Assembly (NCBI GenBank): GCA_934101865.1
Contig: CAKOSA010000006.1
Span: 1-49,226, forward strand
Source of the DNA: an uncultured Bacilli bacterium
GTDB taxonomy: Bacteria; Bacillota_I; Bacilli_A; RF39; UBA660
DNA length: 49,226 nt
Direction: 5' to 3'
The notes below the pieces were generated by a model that saw only the letters and a list, made by a program, of their open reading frames with translations, had not been told where the DNA came from and ran no database searches. Positions 26,019 through 35,251 of this stretch are shown here, piece by piece. Numbering within the stretch: the first letter of the stretch is position 1; each line of letters starts with the position of its first letter. The position numbers were made by a program, and so were the translations under genes.

Positions 26019-27920
26019 ATGAAGAAGAAAATGCTATTAATAGTAGCAGCTATTGCACTTATGATCTATGTACCATCCGTAAGTGCAGCAACTATTGACG
26101 TAACTGATGATGCAAGTTTAGTAGATGCCTTCAAGAAAGCCGTTTCGGGAGACACTATTAAATTAACAGAAGATGTAACACACGATGGAAGCTACATTAT
26201 GGTTGATGGTGGTAGAACCCTAACATTCGACCTTAATGGCTTTAACTTAACTGCCGGCGAAGACGCAAGTACAAGAACTATCGTTGTCGATAACGGAAAC
26301 CTTACTGTAACCGGTAAAGGAACTATCACTAAAACTGGCCATAATGCCTTAGCCGTTTGGGGAAGTGATGACAAAGATGCCAAAGACTACTCAGTGTTAA
26401 CAGTAGATAAAGATGTAACCCTAGTAGGAAAATATGGCGTAGCAATCTTTGAAGGAGACAAATACGCTTACGGTGTAAAAGTAACTTTTGCTGGAAAAGC
26501 CAAAGCCGCTGATACCGGAATTGCTGTTCAAGGAAACATCAAAAACGAAAACGGTCCCGTTGTAATAATCAAAGACGGAGCGGAAATAGTTGGAGATGAA
26601 ATTGGTTTATATTCAGCCGGAAATAGTACTTGGACTATTGGCAATGCCAAAGTAAGTGGAAAATCAGCCCTAGGAATAAAGTCAGGAACCCTAACAATAA
26701 ATGGCGGAACTTTTCTAGCAAATGGAGAATCTCTTGATCCAAAAGAATACGGTAACGGAATAAATTCTAACGGATCAGCAATCCTAATAGAAAACAATGC
26801 TATATATTATGGAAAAATTAACTTAACAATAAATGGCGGAACATTCATAAGTACAAATAGATTTGCTTTTGAAGAGTACGTAACATCATCAGGAGTATTA
26901 AATGTAGAAAGCCTTAAAATAAATGGCGGAACCTTTACAAGTAGCGAGGATAACGTAACATTTATGTTATCAGATGCTTTAAGCAAAAAAATACCAACCT
27001 TCATTTCAGGTGGAACTTACAACAATGACGTGTCAATGCTAGTAAATGCCGGATACAAATCTTATGTAAACGAAGACGGAAACGTTGTCGTTGAAAAAGT
27101 AAGCGTAAAAGAAGGAACATACAGTATCCTTGGAAAAGTAACCAATGCTGGTGAGGGAGCGGTTGTACAATTAAAACAAGGATCAAAAGTACTCCAAATA
27201 TCTAAAATTGATGATAAAGGAGAATATGCTTTTACTAAGGTTGCCAAAGGAGCCTATACCCTAGTAGTAGTTGATGCCTTTAATACAACCTCAAAATACG
27301 TAAAAGTAGAAAAAGATGTTACCCTTGATATAACTATCGGTAATGTAGGAACTAGGGTAGTTTATGTTGGAACCGAGACCCCAGATGTAGCAGTTGATGG
27401 CCTAGACGAAATAGGAGGCCAAAACGAAATTTTAATGCTTATCGGTAAAGACGACGAGCAAGTAGATGCCCATAACGCTCTTAAAAAAGCCGTAAAAGCC
27501 GAAAACTACGATTTCCTAGAAATAGAATTAGCTGATGGCGATCAAGCAATTACCGAAACCAATAAAGTCCTAATGTTCGCTGTTCCATACAATCTTGAAG
27601 GTAAAACAAATATCGCCATCGCTAGATACCACGGACAAGCTGTTGACAAATTCAAAAAACTAACAGCAATGCCTGAAAGTAGAAACGAATACAAGGATGG
27701 AACATATTATGTAAACGAAGAAGAAGGAATGATTTACATCTTCGCTAGCAAATTTTCAAGCTATGCCGTAACTTACGACAACGCAAACGGAAGTGGAAGC
27801 ACGATCACAAATCCACAAACTAGCGATAACATTCTAAGCTTTGTAGGAATGATGTTTGTAGCAATTACCCTATCAGGGGTAGGTACATATTACTATAAAA
27901 AAAGAAAACAAACTAACTAA
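26019..27920 (+). CDS. Sortase-anchored beta-helix surface protein
   Basis: The 633-residue product has a signal peptide (about 1-23, cleavage near SVSAA). A pectate-lyase-like right-handed beta-helix follows (to ~345), marked by repeats such as LTINGGTF at several points, then a carboxypeptidase-regulatory-like beta domain (~365-440, GKVTNAGEGAVVQLK). The C-terminus is a wall-sorting signal: NPQTSD, a hydrophobic helix and the tail KKRKQTN. The NPQT form is closer to sortase-B-type than LPxTG. AGGAGG precedes the start. No sortase gene is in the window. A ligand or adhesion role is inferred. Confidence 0.82.
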   Translation: MKKKMLLIVAAIALMIYVPSVSAATIDVTDDASLVDAFKKAVSGDTIKLTEDVTHDGSYIMVDGGRTLTFDLNGFNLTAGEDASTRTIVVDNGNLTVTGKGTITKTGHNALAVWGSDDKDAKDYSVLTVDKDVTLVGKYGVAIFEGDKYAYGVKVTFAGKAKAADTGIAVQGNIKNENGPVVIIKDGAEIVGDEIGLYSAGNSTWTIGNAKVSGKSALGIKSGTLTINGGTFLANGESLDPKEYGNGINSNGSAILIENNAIYYGKINLTINGGTFISTNRFAFEEYVTSSGVLNVESLKINGGTFTSSEDNVTFMLSDALSKKIPTFISGGTYNNDVSMLVNAGYKSYVNEDGNVVVEKVSVKEGTYSILGKVTNAGEGAVVQLKQGSKVLQISKIDDKGEYAFTKVAKGAYTLVVVDAFNTTSKYVKVEKDVTLDITIGNVGTRVVYVGTETPDVAVDGLDEIGGQNEILMLIGKDDEQVDAHNALKKAVKAENYDFLEIELADGDQAITETNKVLMFAVPYNLEGKTNIAIARYHGQAVDKFKKLTAMPESRNEYKDGTYYVNEEEGMIYIFASKFSSYAVTYDNANGSGSTITNPQTSDNILSFVGMMFVAITLSGVGTYYYKKRKQTN

Positions 27921-27925
27921 TTAAG

Positions 27926-27948
27926 GAGCCAAGTTGTGGCTCTTTTTC
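27926..27948 (+). terminator. Rho-independent terminator
   Basis: GAGCCA (27926-27931) pairs with TGGCTC (27937-27942) around AGTTG, followed by a T run. Confidence 0.75.
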
Positions 27949-28047
27949 TAATAATAAGGCTTCAAACTCCCAAAAAAATAAAAAATACCTCCCATATCCC
28001 TTTTAAAAAGTCCAGAAATATGATAATATAAAATATGGTGAAAGAAT

Positions 28048-30438
28048 ATGGAAGAAATTATAAAAAAAATTTATGACTACTCATTAGAAGAAATAATGGG
28101 AGAAAGATTTGGAAAATACTCAAAATACATAATACAAGATCGAGCTATACCCGATGTAAGAGATGGACTAAAACCCGTTCAAAGACGAATACTATTTTCA
28201 ATGTATAAAGAAAAAAATACTTATGATAAACCCTATAAAAAATCAGCAAGAGCTGTCGGCGATGTAATGGGAAAATACCATCCCCACGGAGATAGTTCAA
28301 TATATGATGCCATTGTTAGAATGAGTCAAGATTGGAAAATGCGTGCCCCATTTGTCGATATGCAAGGAAATAACGGATCTATCGACGGTGATTCTCCCGC
28401 TGCATCCCGTTATACCGAGGCCCGCTTATCAAAAATAGCCGGAGAAATGCTAAGAGATATAGATAAAGAAACAGTGACCTTTGCTCCCAACTATGACGAT
28501 ACCCTAATGGAGCCTACCGTTTTACCAAGTAAGTTTCCCAATCTCCTTGTAAACGGAACTACCGGAATAAGTGCCGGATATGCAACAAATATCCCTCCTC
28601 ACAATTTAGGAGAAGTAATTGACGGCGTAATATATCGCATAGATAATCCCAATTCAAGATTAGATACCATAATGAATTACATAAAAGGCCCCGATTTCCC
28701 TACGGGAGGTATCGCATCAGGATTATCAGGTATAAAACAAGCCTATGAAACCGGAAGAGGGAAGATAATAATAACCGCCAAAACCAGTATAGAGAAAAAC
28801 AAAATAATAATAACCGAGATTCCCTATGAAGTAAATAAACAAGCCCTCGTAAAAAAAATCGACGAAATAAGAATAGATAAAAAAATAGAAGGAATAAATG
28901 AAGTAATTGACGAATCCGATAAAACCGGTATGCAAATAACCATTGACTTAAAAAAAGACGCTAAGGCCGAAAATATCCTAAATTATCTCTATAAAAATAC
29001 CGAGCTCCAAATAAGCTATAACTTCAATATGATAGCCATTGTAGGAAGACGCCCAAAACAATTAGGCCTTCTTGAAATACTAGATGCCTATATAGCACAT
29101 CAAAAAGAAGTAATACTAAAAAGAAGCCGTTTCGATCTTGCCCACGCTGAAAAAAGATACCATATCGTAATAGGATTAATAAAAGCCATAAGCATATTAG
29201 ACGAAGTAGTAAAAACCATTAGAGCATCCAAAAACAAAGCCGATGCCATTGTCAACCTCGTCAAAGAATATAACTTTACAGAGGAACAAGCAACTGCCAT
29301 CGTCGAACTCCAATTATATAGACTAACCAATACCGATGTCGTAGTCCTTGAAGAAGAAAAAGCCAATCTAGAAAGAATAATGAAATTATTAGAAGAAATA
29401 CTATCAAGTCCCGAAAAGCTAAATCTAGTCATAAAAGAAGAATTAAGACGCATAAGAAGAGAATACTTTATGCCAAGATTAACAGAAATAAGAGCTGAAA
29501 TAGAAGAAATAAAAATCGATAACACAATGTTTATCCCCGATGAAGATGTAATAGTAGCCCTATCCCACGAAGGATACATAAAAAGAGTAAGCACTAGAAG
29601 CTATTCCAAGGCTGAAGAAGAAACAGCCCTTAAAGATACCGACTATCTAATAGGACTATACAAAGTGAATACCAGAAATACCCTACTAGTCTTTACCAAT
29701 CTCGGAAATTACCTCTACTTACCAGTCTATGAACTACCAGAAGCAAAGTGGAAAGAACTAGGAAAACACATAAGTAATATCATACCACTAGCCCAAAACG
29801 AAAGTATTATAGGAAGTATGCCTGTCTATAACTTTAATGACGATAAATACATAACCATCTTTACCAAAAACGGAATGGCTAAAAGAACCAAACTAAAAGA
29901 CTTTGCCGTACAAAGATACTCCAAACCAATCTGTATGATGAACCTAAAAGACGGTGATGAGGTCATAAGTGTAGATACAACCAATAAAGAAAATACCCTT
30001 ATAGCAACCCATAACGGTTACGGATTATGGTATAGCACTGAAGAAATTCCTGTAATAGGTATTCGTGCATCAGGTGTTAAATCCATAAATCTAAAAGATG
30101 ACTATGTCGTATCAGGGTACCACTTTGATAATGCCGAATACATAACCATTTTAACCGATAAAGGAACAGGAAAAAGACTAAAACTAGAAGAACTCGAAAA
30201 GACCACTCGTGCTAAAAGAGGAAGCCTATTAATGAAAGAAATCAAGTCCAATCCATCCAAAATTATAAATACCTTTATCGAAAATACAAAGTCAGAAATA
30301 GTTCTCATTACCGAAAAAGAACAAAAAACAATTAAACTAACTGACATAAAAGTAATGGATAAACAAAGTAATGGATCCTTTATTGCTAAAAATAAACTCC
30401 TAAGTAGCCATATCAAAGTAGAAATGATAGAAAATTAA
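28048..30438 (+). CDS. parC: DNA topoisomerase IV subunit A
   Basis: This 796-residue type II topoisomerase A subunit has the quinolone-determining region GKYHPHGDSSIYDAIVRMSQ (~76-95) and the catalytic Tyr122 in AASRYTEARLS. The NGSIDGDSPAASRYTEARL stretch and lack of a GyrA box in the C-terminal beta-propeller point to ParC rather than GyrA. It separates linked daughter chromosomes together with ParE. ParE normally lies just upstream; here a surface-protein gene does, so parC is unlinked from parE within this window. GGTGAAAG precedes the start. Confidence 0.93.
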   Translation: MEEIIKKIYDYSLEEIMGERFGKYSKYIIQDRAIPDVRDGLKPVQRRILFSMYKEKNTYDKPYKKSARAVGDVMGKYHPHGDSSIYDAIVRMSQDWKMRAPFVDMQGNNGSIDGDSPAASRYTEARLSKIAGEMLRDIDKETVTFAPNYDDTLMEPTVLPSKFPNLLVNGTTGISAGYATNIPPHNLGEVIDGVIYRIDNPNSRLDTIMNYIKGPDFPTGGIASGLSGIKQAYETGRGKIIITAKTSIEKNKIIITEIPYEVNKQALVKKIDEIRIDKKIEGINEVIDESDKTGMQITIDLKKDAKAENILNYLYKNTELQISYNFNMIAIVGRRPKQLGLLEILDAYIAHQKEVILKRSRFDLAHAEKRYHIVIGLIKAISILDEVVKTIRASKNKADAIVNLVKEYNFTEEQATAIVELQLYRLTNTDVVVLEEEKANLERIMKLLEEILSSPEKLNLVIKEELRRIRREYFMPRLTEIRAEIEEIKIDNTMFIPDEDVIVALSHEGYIKRVSTRSYSKAEEETALKDTDYLIGLYKVNTRNTLLVFTNLGNYLYLPVYELPEAKWKELGKHISNIIPLAQNESIIGSMPVYNFNDDKYITIFTKNGMAKRTKLKDFAVQRYSKPICMMNLKDGDEVISVDTTNKENTLIATHNGYGLWYSTEEIPVIGIRASGVKSINLKDDYVVSGYHFDNAEYITILTDKGTGKRLKLEELEKTTRAKRGSLLMKEIKSNPSKIINTFIENTKSEIVLITEKEQKTIKLTDIKVMDKQSNGSFIAKNKLLSSHIKVEMIEN

Positions 30439-30462
30439 TATGCCCTATCCTTGGGTAAGAAC

Positions 30463-30492
30463 AAAGAAACTGAAATAAAACAGTTTCTTTTT
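30463..30492 (+). terminator. Rho-independent terminator after parC
   Basis: AAAGAAACTG (30463-30472) pairs perfectly with CAGTTTCTTT (30481-30490), followed by T. Confidence 0.8.
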
Positions 30493-30516
30493 ATAAAAAA
30501 AAGTAGATGCCACTTA

Positions 30517-30999
30517 TTATGATGAAAAATAATGTTTTATCATATTATACCTATCTATTATAGCAGGTACTATTTCATTATCATTAATCATCTTGTTAAA
30601 TTCATCCTTGGTTACAAATTTATAATCGCTTACTTCTTCCTTTTGCAAAGTAACTTTTTTTATTATTTGATTAGTTGTATATATATCAATAAATTGTTGA
30701 TTTCTCAATTGAGTATCTAAAAGATTAAAATCATCATTTAAGTTTACTCCTATTTCTTCTTTTATTTCTCTTTTTAAGGTTTGAACAGATGTTTCTGGTG
30801 TTTGTGAACATCCCCCAGGCACCTCCCACATAAGTGGATGGGACTTTTGCGGGCTTCTTTGAGTTAATAGTAATTTATTATTATTAAATATCCATATTTC
30901 TACACCTACATTGTATTCATTTTCATTTAGTTTTTCTCCCCTTAGTTTTGTATATCCTCTTTTTTCCCTATTGCTATCTAGTACGTCAAAATGTTCCAT
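30517..30999 (-). CDS. NUDIX hydrolase
   Basis: The ATG at 30999 is chosen because AAAGGAG lies just upstream on the minus strand; a longer reading to 31062 has no such site. The 160-residue product has a perfect NUDIX box at 63-85: G-x5-E (GCSQTPE), then REIKEEIGV. It hydrolyses a nucleoside diphosphate linked to another group. The start EHFDVLDSNREKRGYTKLRG resembles the isopentenyl-diphosphate-isomerase-like NUDIX subgroup. Substrate is unknown. Its upstream side abuts the insertion sequence. Confidence 0.88.
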   Translation of the reverse strand: MEHFDVLDSNREKRGYTKLRGEKLNENEYNVGVEIWIFNNNKLLLTQRSPQKSHPLMWEVPGGCSQTPETSVQTLKREIKEEIGVNLNDDFNLLDTQLRNQQFIDIYTTNQIIKKVTLQKEEVSDYKFVTKDEFNKMINDNEIVPAIIDRYNMIKHYFSS

Positions 31000-31110
31000 A
31001 TTTTCTCCTTTCAGTACTATTCTAACATACTTTATATCAAAAATAAAGCAAACAAACAACATAGTTTACGGTTTAGCAAAACAAAAAATTTACAAAATAT
31101 GTAAAATTTA

Positions 31111-31118
31111 AAAATCTC
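31111..31118. repeat. Left target-site duplication of the IS
   Basis: AAAATCTC directly outside the left inverted repeat is identical to 32340-32347. Eight bases is the usual duplication length for IS1595. Confidence 0.85.
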
Positions 31119-31141
31119 CGCTATGTTTTACATTTTGGGGG
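31119..31141 (+). repeat. IS terminal inverted repeat, left
   Basis: This 23-bp repeat is the perfect reverse complement of 32317-32339. It contains the transposase stop codon (31121-31123). Confidence 0.9.
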
Positions 31142-32184
31142 CTGATGGTTGTAATCAGCATATATTTCATTAAAATTAATATTGCTATAATTATTGAATA
31201 CGTTATCATATTTAATAGGTGTATTAATTATTATAGTGTCTTTTTTATATGTTACGGCTTGTTCTACATACTCTTTTGTATAATTTAAATGTTTTATGTA
31301 TACAAACCAATCTAAATATTGCTGTAAGTGTTTAGTTGATACTCCTCTAAATCCACTTAAAAAATAATCTAATTCAGAATGTAAGGAATTTATCATTGCT
31401 AAGTTGTTACCTTCACTATCTGTATAACATTTTGACTTCACCTGTTTTAAATTCCAATTATTTTCTTTTGCCACGCTTTCATAGGAACTTTTGCAATCAG
31501 TGATTATCTTGCTTTCTTCCGGAATATATTTTGCAATTGTATTCCTTATCATATCAGATGAAACACTACTAGTTCCTGCAACTTTAAAAATCATTGCATC
31601 ATTTTCATCAACAGCAGATGTTATGCAAACGGTATGTTTACTAATTCCAGATGTTCCTGTTCCATTTTTCTGCCTTTTTTTGAAATTCTAGGCATATTTT
31701 CAGGCTTTGTTCCTTTAAGATTGATAGGTAAATAATATTCGTCCAATTGTGAAGTACCTTTTAATTTTTTATTGTTAACAATGTTTTTCAAACAAGAAAT
31801 AATTTTAAATCTTAAAACAAAAGATGTTTTAATACTAACTCCAATTTTATTGGCAGTTTTTCTAATAGATAATTTATTAACTAAACAATCATAAGCTTCT
31901 ACTATTTGTTTATAAATCAACCTTGTATGATGAAAAGGTGTTCCAGTTAATTCATTAAACTTTTTGTTACAATCCTTACATTTATATAATTGTCTATCTT
32001 TATACTTTCCATTCTTTTTGATGTTTTTACTATGACATTTGGGGCATAATATTTCTCCTCTTTCTTTATGTATTTCTAAGTCAATAACCCCTTTGCTTTT
32101 TTCTTTTTTTAGCAATTCTTCATTTAATAATTTTATAATATTTATAATATCTTCTGGTAACATTTCATCTAATCCAACAATCAT
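31121..32184 (-). pseudogene. ISXO2/IS1595 family transposase, frameshifted
   Basis: Two minus-strand readings make up one transposase. The first half (31621-32184 from the preferred ATG after AGGA) holds a zinc ribbon (CPKCHSKN and CKDC) and QLDEYYLPINLKG with the first catalytic Asp. The second half (from about 31670 down to 31121) holds ITDCKSSYESVA and NSLHSELDYFLSGFRG, then VSTKHLQQYLDWF. The frames join if one base is slipped back near an A5 run (31665-31669) or an A7 run (31675-31681). The shift is either a one-base deletion or programmed -1 frameshifting. A longer first reading reaches 32304, but the extra sequence is repeat DNA. Confidence 0.82.
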
Positions 32185-32200
32185 TATATAAATCCTAAAA

Positions 32201-32296
32201 AATATCTTTGATTGGCCAGCCATAATTTCATTTGTCGAGAATGAATTTAGATTGACTAGCCAATCAAAGATATTCCTTTCTAAATTCATCCTCGAC
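32201..32296 (-). repeat. Interleaved long inverted repeats in the transposase leader
   Basis: AATATCTTTGATTGGC (32201-32216) is perfectly complementary to 32259-32274. A second 17-base arm (32234-32250) is complementary, with one mismatch, to 32280-32296. The order is A-B-A'-B', which is a pseudoknot or mutually exclusive hairpin layout rather than nested stems. It lies between the right IS end and the preferred transposase start. Confidence 0.75.
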
Positions 32297-32316
32297 ATAT
32301 TCATTATATCACAAAA

Positions 32317-32339
32317 CCCCCAAAATGTAAAACATAGCG
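32317..32339 (-). repeat. IS terminal inverted repeat, right
   Basis: This is the perfect 23-bp inverse of the left end. Confidence 0.9.
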
Positions 32340-32347
32340 AAAATCTC
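32340..32347. repeat. Right target-site duplication of the IS
   Basis: AAAATCTC, identical to 31111-31118. Confidence 0.85.
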
Positions 32348-32410
32348 TAAAAAATATATACGTAAACCTAAAAAAATGATATAATAAAAATAGAAGAAGT
32401 GGAGGAAAAT

Positions 32411-33703
32411 ATGAACTGTCCTAAATGTGGAAATATAATAAGTTCAGGGGAAAACTTTTGCAAATATTGTGGATATAGCTTAATAGCAGGTAATCCTAAT
32501 AATAACTATAATCAAGGTAATAATGGGTTCAATCCTAATAATAATTATAACAACAATTACAATAATAGTTATAATAGTTTTGGAAACTATCAAGCAAATA
32601 ATAATTTAAATACTATGAATAGTAGTAATCCCAATTATATGAATAATAACAATCTAAATAACTTTAATAATACAGGTAATCAAATACCAAATTTTACAAC
32701 CGGAGGTACAATACCCAATATAAATAATCAAACTAACTTAGATATAAGTAATAGTAGGCCTTATGAAAGATATGAAGAGTACGAAACAAACAATCTTCTT
32801 ATAGATAGCTATATAGGAAAAAATGCCGACCAAATATGTAGTGGTGGATTTTCCTTTCCCGCCTTTCTTTTCGGGCCTTTCTATCTACTATATCGAAAAA
32901 TATATTTAATAGCCATTATTTGGATTATTATAAACTATACTCTGGTTAAGATATTTCCATCTAATGAAGGAGATACCACATACTATATCCTTAGAATAAT
33001 AGCCTTAGTTGCAGATGTAGTAGCAGGTCTCAAATTTAAAGAAAAATATGTCGAATATGCCGAAAAAAAAGTAAATAAAATAAAGGAACAAAATCCCGAT
33101 AGAGATGTAAATTCCTTAGCTCGAATATGTACCAAAAAAGGAGGAACATCCCTTCTTCCTGTCGTTCTATTTATAGTAGCAATATTTGCCATACTATTTA
33201 TAGTTGCCGTATATGAAAGCTATGTGAGTGTAATGAACAGGGCCCTATACGAAGTTAAAGAAGAAATGGATTATCAAGGGGTAGGAAGTACAACAACAAA
33301 GACAGTAGATAAACTCCAAATAGATTTTCCTAATAAAGTAATTACACAGACAACACCAAGTGGTATAGTAGGGAAGTACTATACCGATAAAAGCAATTGT
33401 CGTTTTACCGTAACATCCATATCAACTGATGCTAAGAGTGTTGAGGAATATCTAAAAGATGACCCTACGTATAACGAAAATAGTGCCATACTCAGTGATA
33501 AAATAAATGACTATCTTTGGAGTTATACTCGTAGTGCCCAAAGTAGTGGTACAGATAAATATACATATTTTGCCCTATATGAGGGAAGTATATATAAAGT
33601 AAGTTCGGAAATAATTTTAAATGAGGACTATGGTTGTACTTATATGGAAAGTTCTATCATATCATCCTTAACATTTACCAAGAGTGCAGGTTCCAGTATG
33701 TAA
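32411..33703 (+). CDS. Zinc-ribbon, Asn-rich, DUF2628-like membrane protein
   Basis: The ATG at 32411 follows GGAGGA; a GTG at 32399 is in frame but sits before that site. The 430-residue product opens with a zinc ribbon (CPKCG and CKYCG). An extremely Asn/Tyr-rich linker (~35-110) follows, then a DUF2628-like segment (FPAFLFGPFYLLYRKIYLIA, ~150-170) with about three membrane helices. A further helix at ~260-280 leads to an outward C-terminal domain of ~150 residues. Such proteins are common and uncharacterised in Firmicutes. The insertion sequence ends 71 bases upstream of the start. Confidence 0.75.
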   Translation: MNCPKCGNIISSGENFCKYCGYSLIAGNPNNNYNQGNNGFNPNNNYNNNYNNSYNSFGNYQANNNLNTMNSSNPNYMNNNNLNNFNNTGNQIPNFTTGGTIPNINNQTNLDISNSRPYERYEEYETNNLLIDSYIGKNADQICSGGFSFPAFLFGPFYLLYRKIYLIAIIWIIINYTLVKIFPSNEGDTTYYILRIIALVADVVAGLKFKEKYVEYAEKKVNKIKEQNPDRDVNSLARICTKKGGTSLLPVVLFIVAIFAILFIVAVYESYVSVMNRALYEVKEEMDYQGVGSTTTKTVDKLQIDFPNKVITQTTPSGIVGKYYTDKSNCRFTVTSISTDAKSVEEYLKDDPTYNENSAILSDKINDYLWSYTRSAQSSGTDKYTYFALYEGSIYKVSSEIILNEDYGCTYMESSIISSLTFTKSAGSSM

Positions 33704-33717
33704 CTTGCCTTTTTTTA
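33686..33717 (+). terminator. Rho-independent terminator
   Basis: GCAGGTT (33686-33692) pairs with AACTTGC (33702-33708, one G-T pair), followed by a T run. The stem spans the stop codon. Confidence 0.65.
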
Positions 33718-33748
33718 CGATTTTTCCAAAACTGCTATTCAAATATTA

Positions 33749-33796
33749 CAGAAATTCAAAAACTGTCTACCAATAAGTGCAGAAATTCAAAAACTG
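33749..33796. repeat. Pair of 17-bp direct repeats
   Basis: CAGAAATTCAAAAACTG occurs at 33749-33765 and 33780-33796, 31 bases apart, in the space between the terminator and scpA. No role is visible. Confidence 0.6.
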
Positions 33797-33851
33797 CAAG
33801 TATCCCCCTAGCCATATAGCCCTTACGAATATCCAAATTAAACAAAAAATA

Positions 33852-33880
33852 TTTACAATTACCCCCCAATCTGCTATAAT
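33852..33880 (+). promoter_or_regulatory. Promoter for scpA-scpB
   Basis: TTTACA (33852-33857), 17 bases, TATAAT (33875-33880). Confidence 0.6.
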
Positions 33881-33903
33881 TAATTTAAAGGAGTAAGATA
33901 GAA

Positions 33904-34653
33904 ATGCAGAAGGAAGTCATAGATAAAAATACCTATAACATAAAAATAAATGAGTTTGAGGGCCCCCTCGACCTCCTATTACATCTAATAAAAAAAGACA
34001 ATATCAATATCTATGATATATCCATTACCAAAATTACCCAAGACTACCTAGACTATATCCATAAAATGGAAGAACTAAACATCGAAGTAGCATCCAGCTA
34101 CCTCGTAATGGCTGCTGAACTAATGGAAATAAAATCCGCATCTCTCTTACCACAGAAACCAAAAGAAGAAGGCGAAGATGAAGAAGAAGTCTCAAAAGAA
34201 GCCCTTATAAACAAGTTAGTAGAGTACCAAAAATACAAAGAACTAGCTCCATTCTTCAAAGAAAAAGAACAAAAACGCAAAGAAATATACATCAAATCCC
34301 CTGAAAAAATAAAAAACTATATCGAAGAAACCACCCCTATCGGGTCAGGAAATATTGACGACCTAGTAAATGCAATGAATGCCTTTCTTAAACGAAAAGA
34401 CGACGAAAAGCCCCTTACTACTAAGGTAACAACCAAAGAATACAGCATCAAAGAAAGAAAGCAAAGTATCATAAAAACCCTTAAAGAAAAAGGAAGAGTA
34501 ACCTTTACCTCCCTCTTTGAAGTATACAACAAACCCTATATAGTAGTAACCTTTCTCTCCGTCCTTGATATGATAAAAGAAGGCACCATCGAAGTAAACC
34601 AAAGAGAAAACTTCTCCGATATAATACTAGAAATGAGTGATGACAAATGTTAG
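33904..34653 (+). CDS. scpA: Segregation and condensation protein A
   Basis: This is the 249-residue kleisin subunit of the SMC-ScpAB condensin. The hallmark N-terminus is INEFEGPLDLLLHLIKKDNINIYDISI, followed by TQDYLDYIHKMEELN and VMAAELMEIKSASLLP. The C-terminal winged helix (FTSLFEVYNKPYIVVTFLSVLD) contacts the SMC head. AAAGGAG precedes the start. It overlaps scpB by seven bases, as is usual for this pair. Confidence 0.95.
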   Translation: MQKEVIDKNTYNIKINEFEGPLDLLLHLIKKDNINIYDISITKITQDYLDYIHKMEELNIEVASSYLVMAAELMEIKSASLLPQKPKEEGEDEEEVSKEALINKLVEYQKYKELAPFFKEKEQKRKEIYIKSPEKIKNYIEETTPIGSGNIDDLVNAMNAFLKRKDDEKPLTTKVTTKEYSIKERKQSIIKTLKEKGRVTFTSLFEVYNKPYIVVTFLSVLDMIKEGTIEVNQRENFSDIILEMSDDKC

Positions 34654-35213
34654 GAATATTAGAGGGCCTTCTCTACGTGCAAGGCGACCAAGGACTAACC
34701 CTTGACGAGGTAAAAAACGTCCTCGGCATAACCGAAGAAGAGGCCAAAAAATTAGTATACGAACTAAAAATAAACTACGAAAAAGAAAATCGCGGACTAC
34801 GCATAAATTACCTCGGCAATACTTTCAAATTGACAACCCGCCCCGAACACAAAGAGTACTACCAACGACTTTTAGATAGCCCTACCGGTTATGCTCTATC
34901 GGGGGCCGCTCTCGAAGTTCTTGCCATAATAGCCTATAACGAACCCATAACCAGAGTGACCATCGACGAAATGCGAGGAGTAGAATCCACTTTCGTCCTA
35001 AGAAGACTAGTTGCCAAAGGTCTCATCAAAGAAGCCGGCAAGTCCGACGCCCCAGGTAGACCCATATTATATAAAACAACTGACGACTTTTTAGACTACT
35101 TCGGTCTCTCTTGCAAAGAAGATTTACCAAAAATAAACTATACCGAGGAAGAAAATAACGAAAAAGAACTATTTACCTCAACCTACAAAGAAGAGGTTTT
35201 ATCCAAAAATTAA
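34647..35213 (+). CDS. scpB: Segregation and condensation protein B
   Basis: The 188-residue protein has the two winged-helix domains of ScpB: GILEGLLYVQGDQGLTLDEV at the start and YALSGAALEVLAIIAYNEPI in the middle, then VLRRLVAKGLI and GRPILYKTTDDFLDYFGL. It dimerises on ScpA to regulate the SMC ring. Its start lies inside the end of scpA, so the two are translationally coupled. Confidence 0.95.
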   Translation: MLGILEGLLYVQGDQGLTLDEVKNVLGITEEEAKKLVYELKINYEKENRGLRINYLGNTFKLTTRPEHKEYYQRLLDSPTGYALSGAALEVLAIIAYNEPITRVTIDEMRGVESTFVLRRLVAKGLIKEAGKSDAPGRPILYKTTDDFLDYFGLSCKEDLPKINYTEEENNEKELFTSTYKEEVLSKN

Positions 35214-35251
35214 AAAGAAAAAAGAAGAATAAAAAGAAAGAAGAGGTTAGT

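Larger units (their letters stand above)
31119..32339. mobile_element. IS1595-type insertion sequence (1221 bp)
   Basis: The element is bounded by perfect 23-bp terminal inverted repeats (31119-31141 and 32317-32339, CGCTATGTTTTACA...GGGGG inward). An identical 8-bp duplication, AAAATCTC, flanks it, so it arrived by transposition and has not lost its ends since. It carries one transposase gene on the minus strand, currently split by a frameshift. It inserted between the NUDIX gene and the zinc-ribbon gene. No host gene is interrupted, but the zinc-ribbon gene's promoter has only a -10 box (TATAAT at 32380) and no clear -35. Confidence 0.9.

Noticed and set aside
33749..33796. CRISPR-like repeats
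   Set aside because: There are only two 17-bp copies, with no further units, dyad or cas genes nearby.
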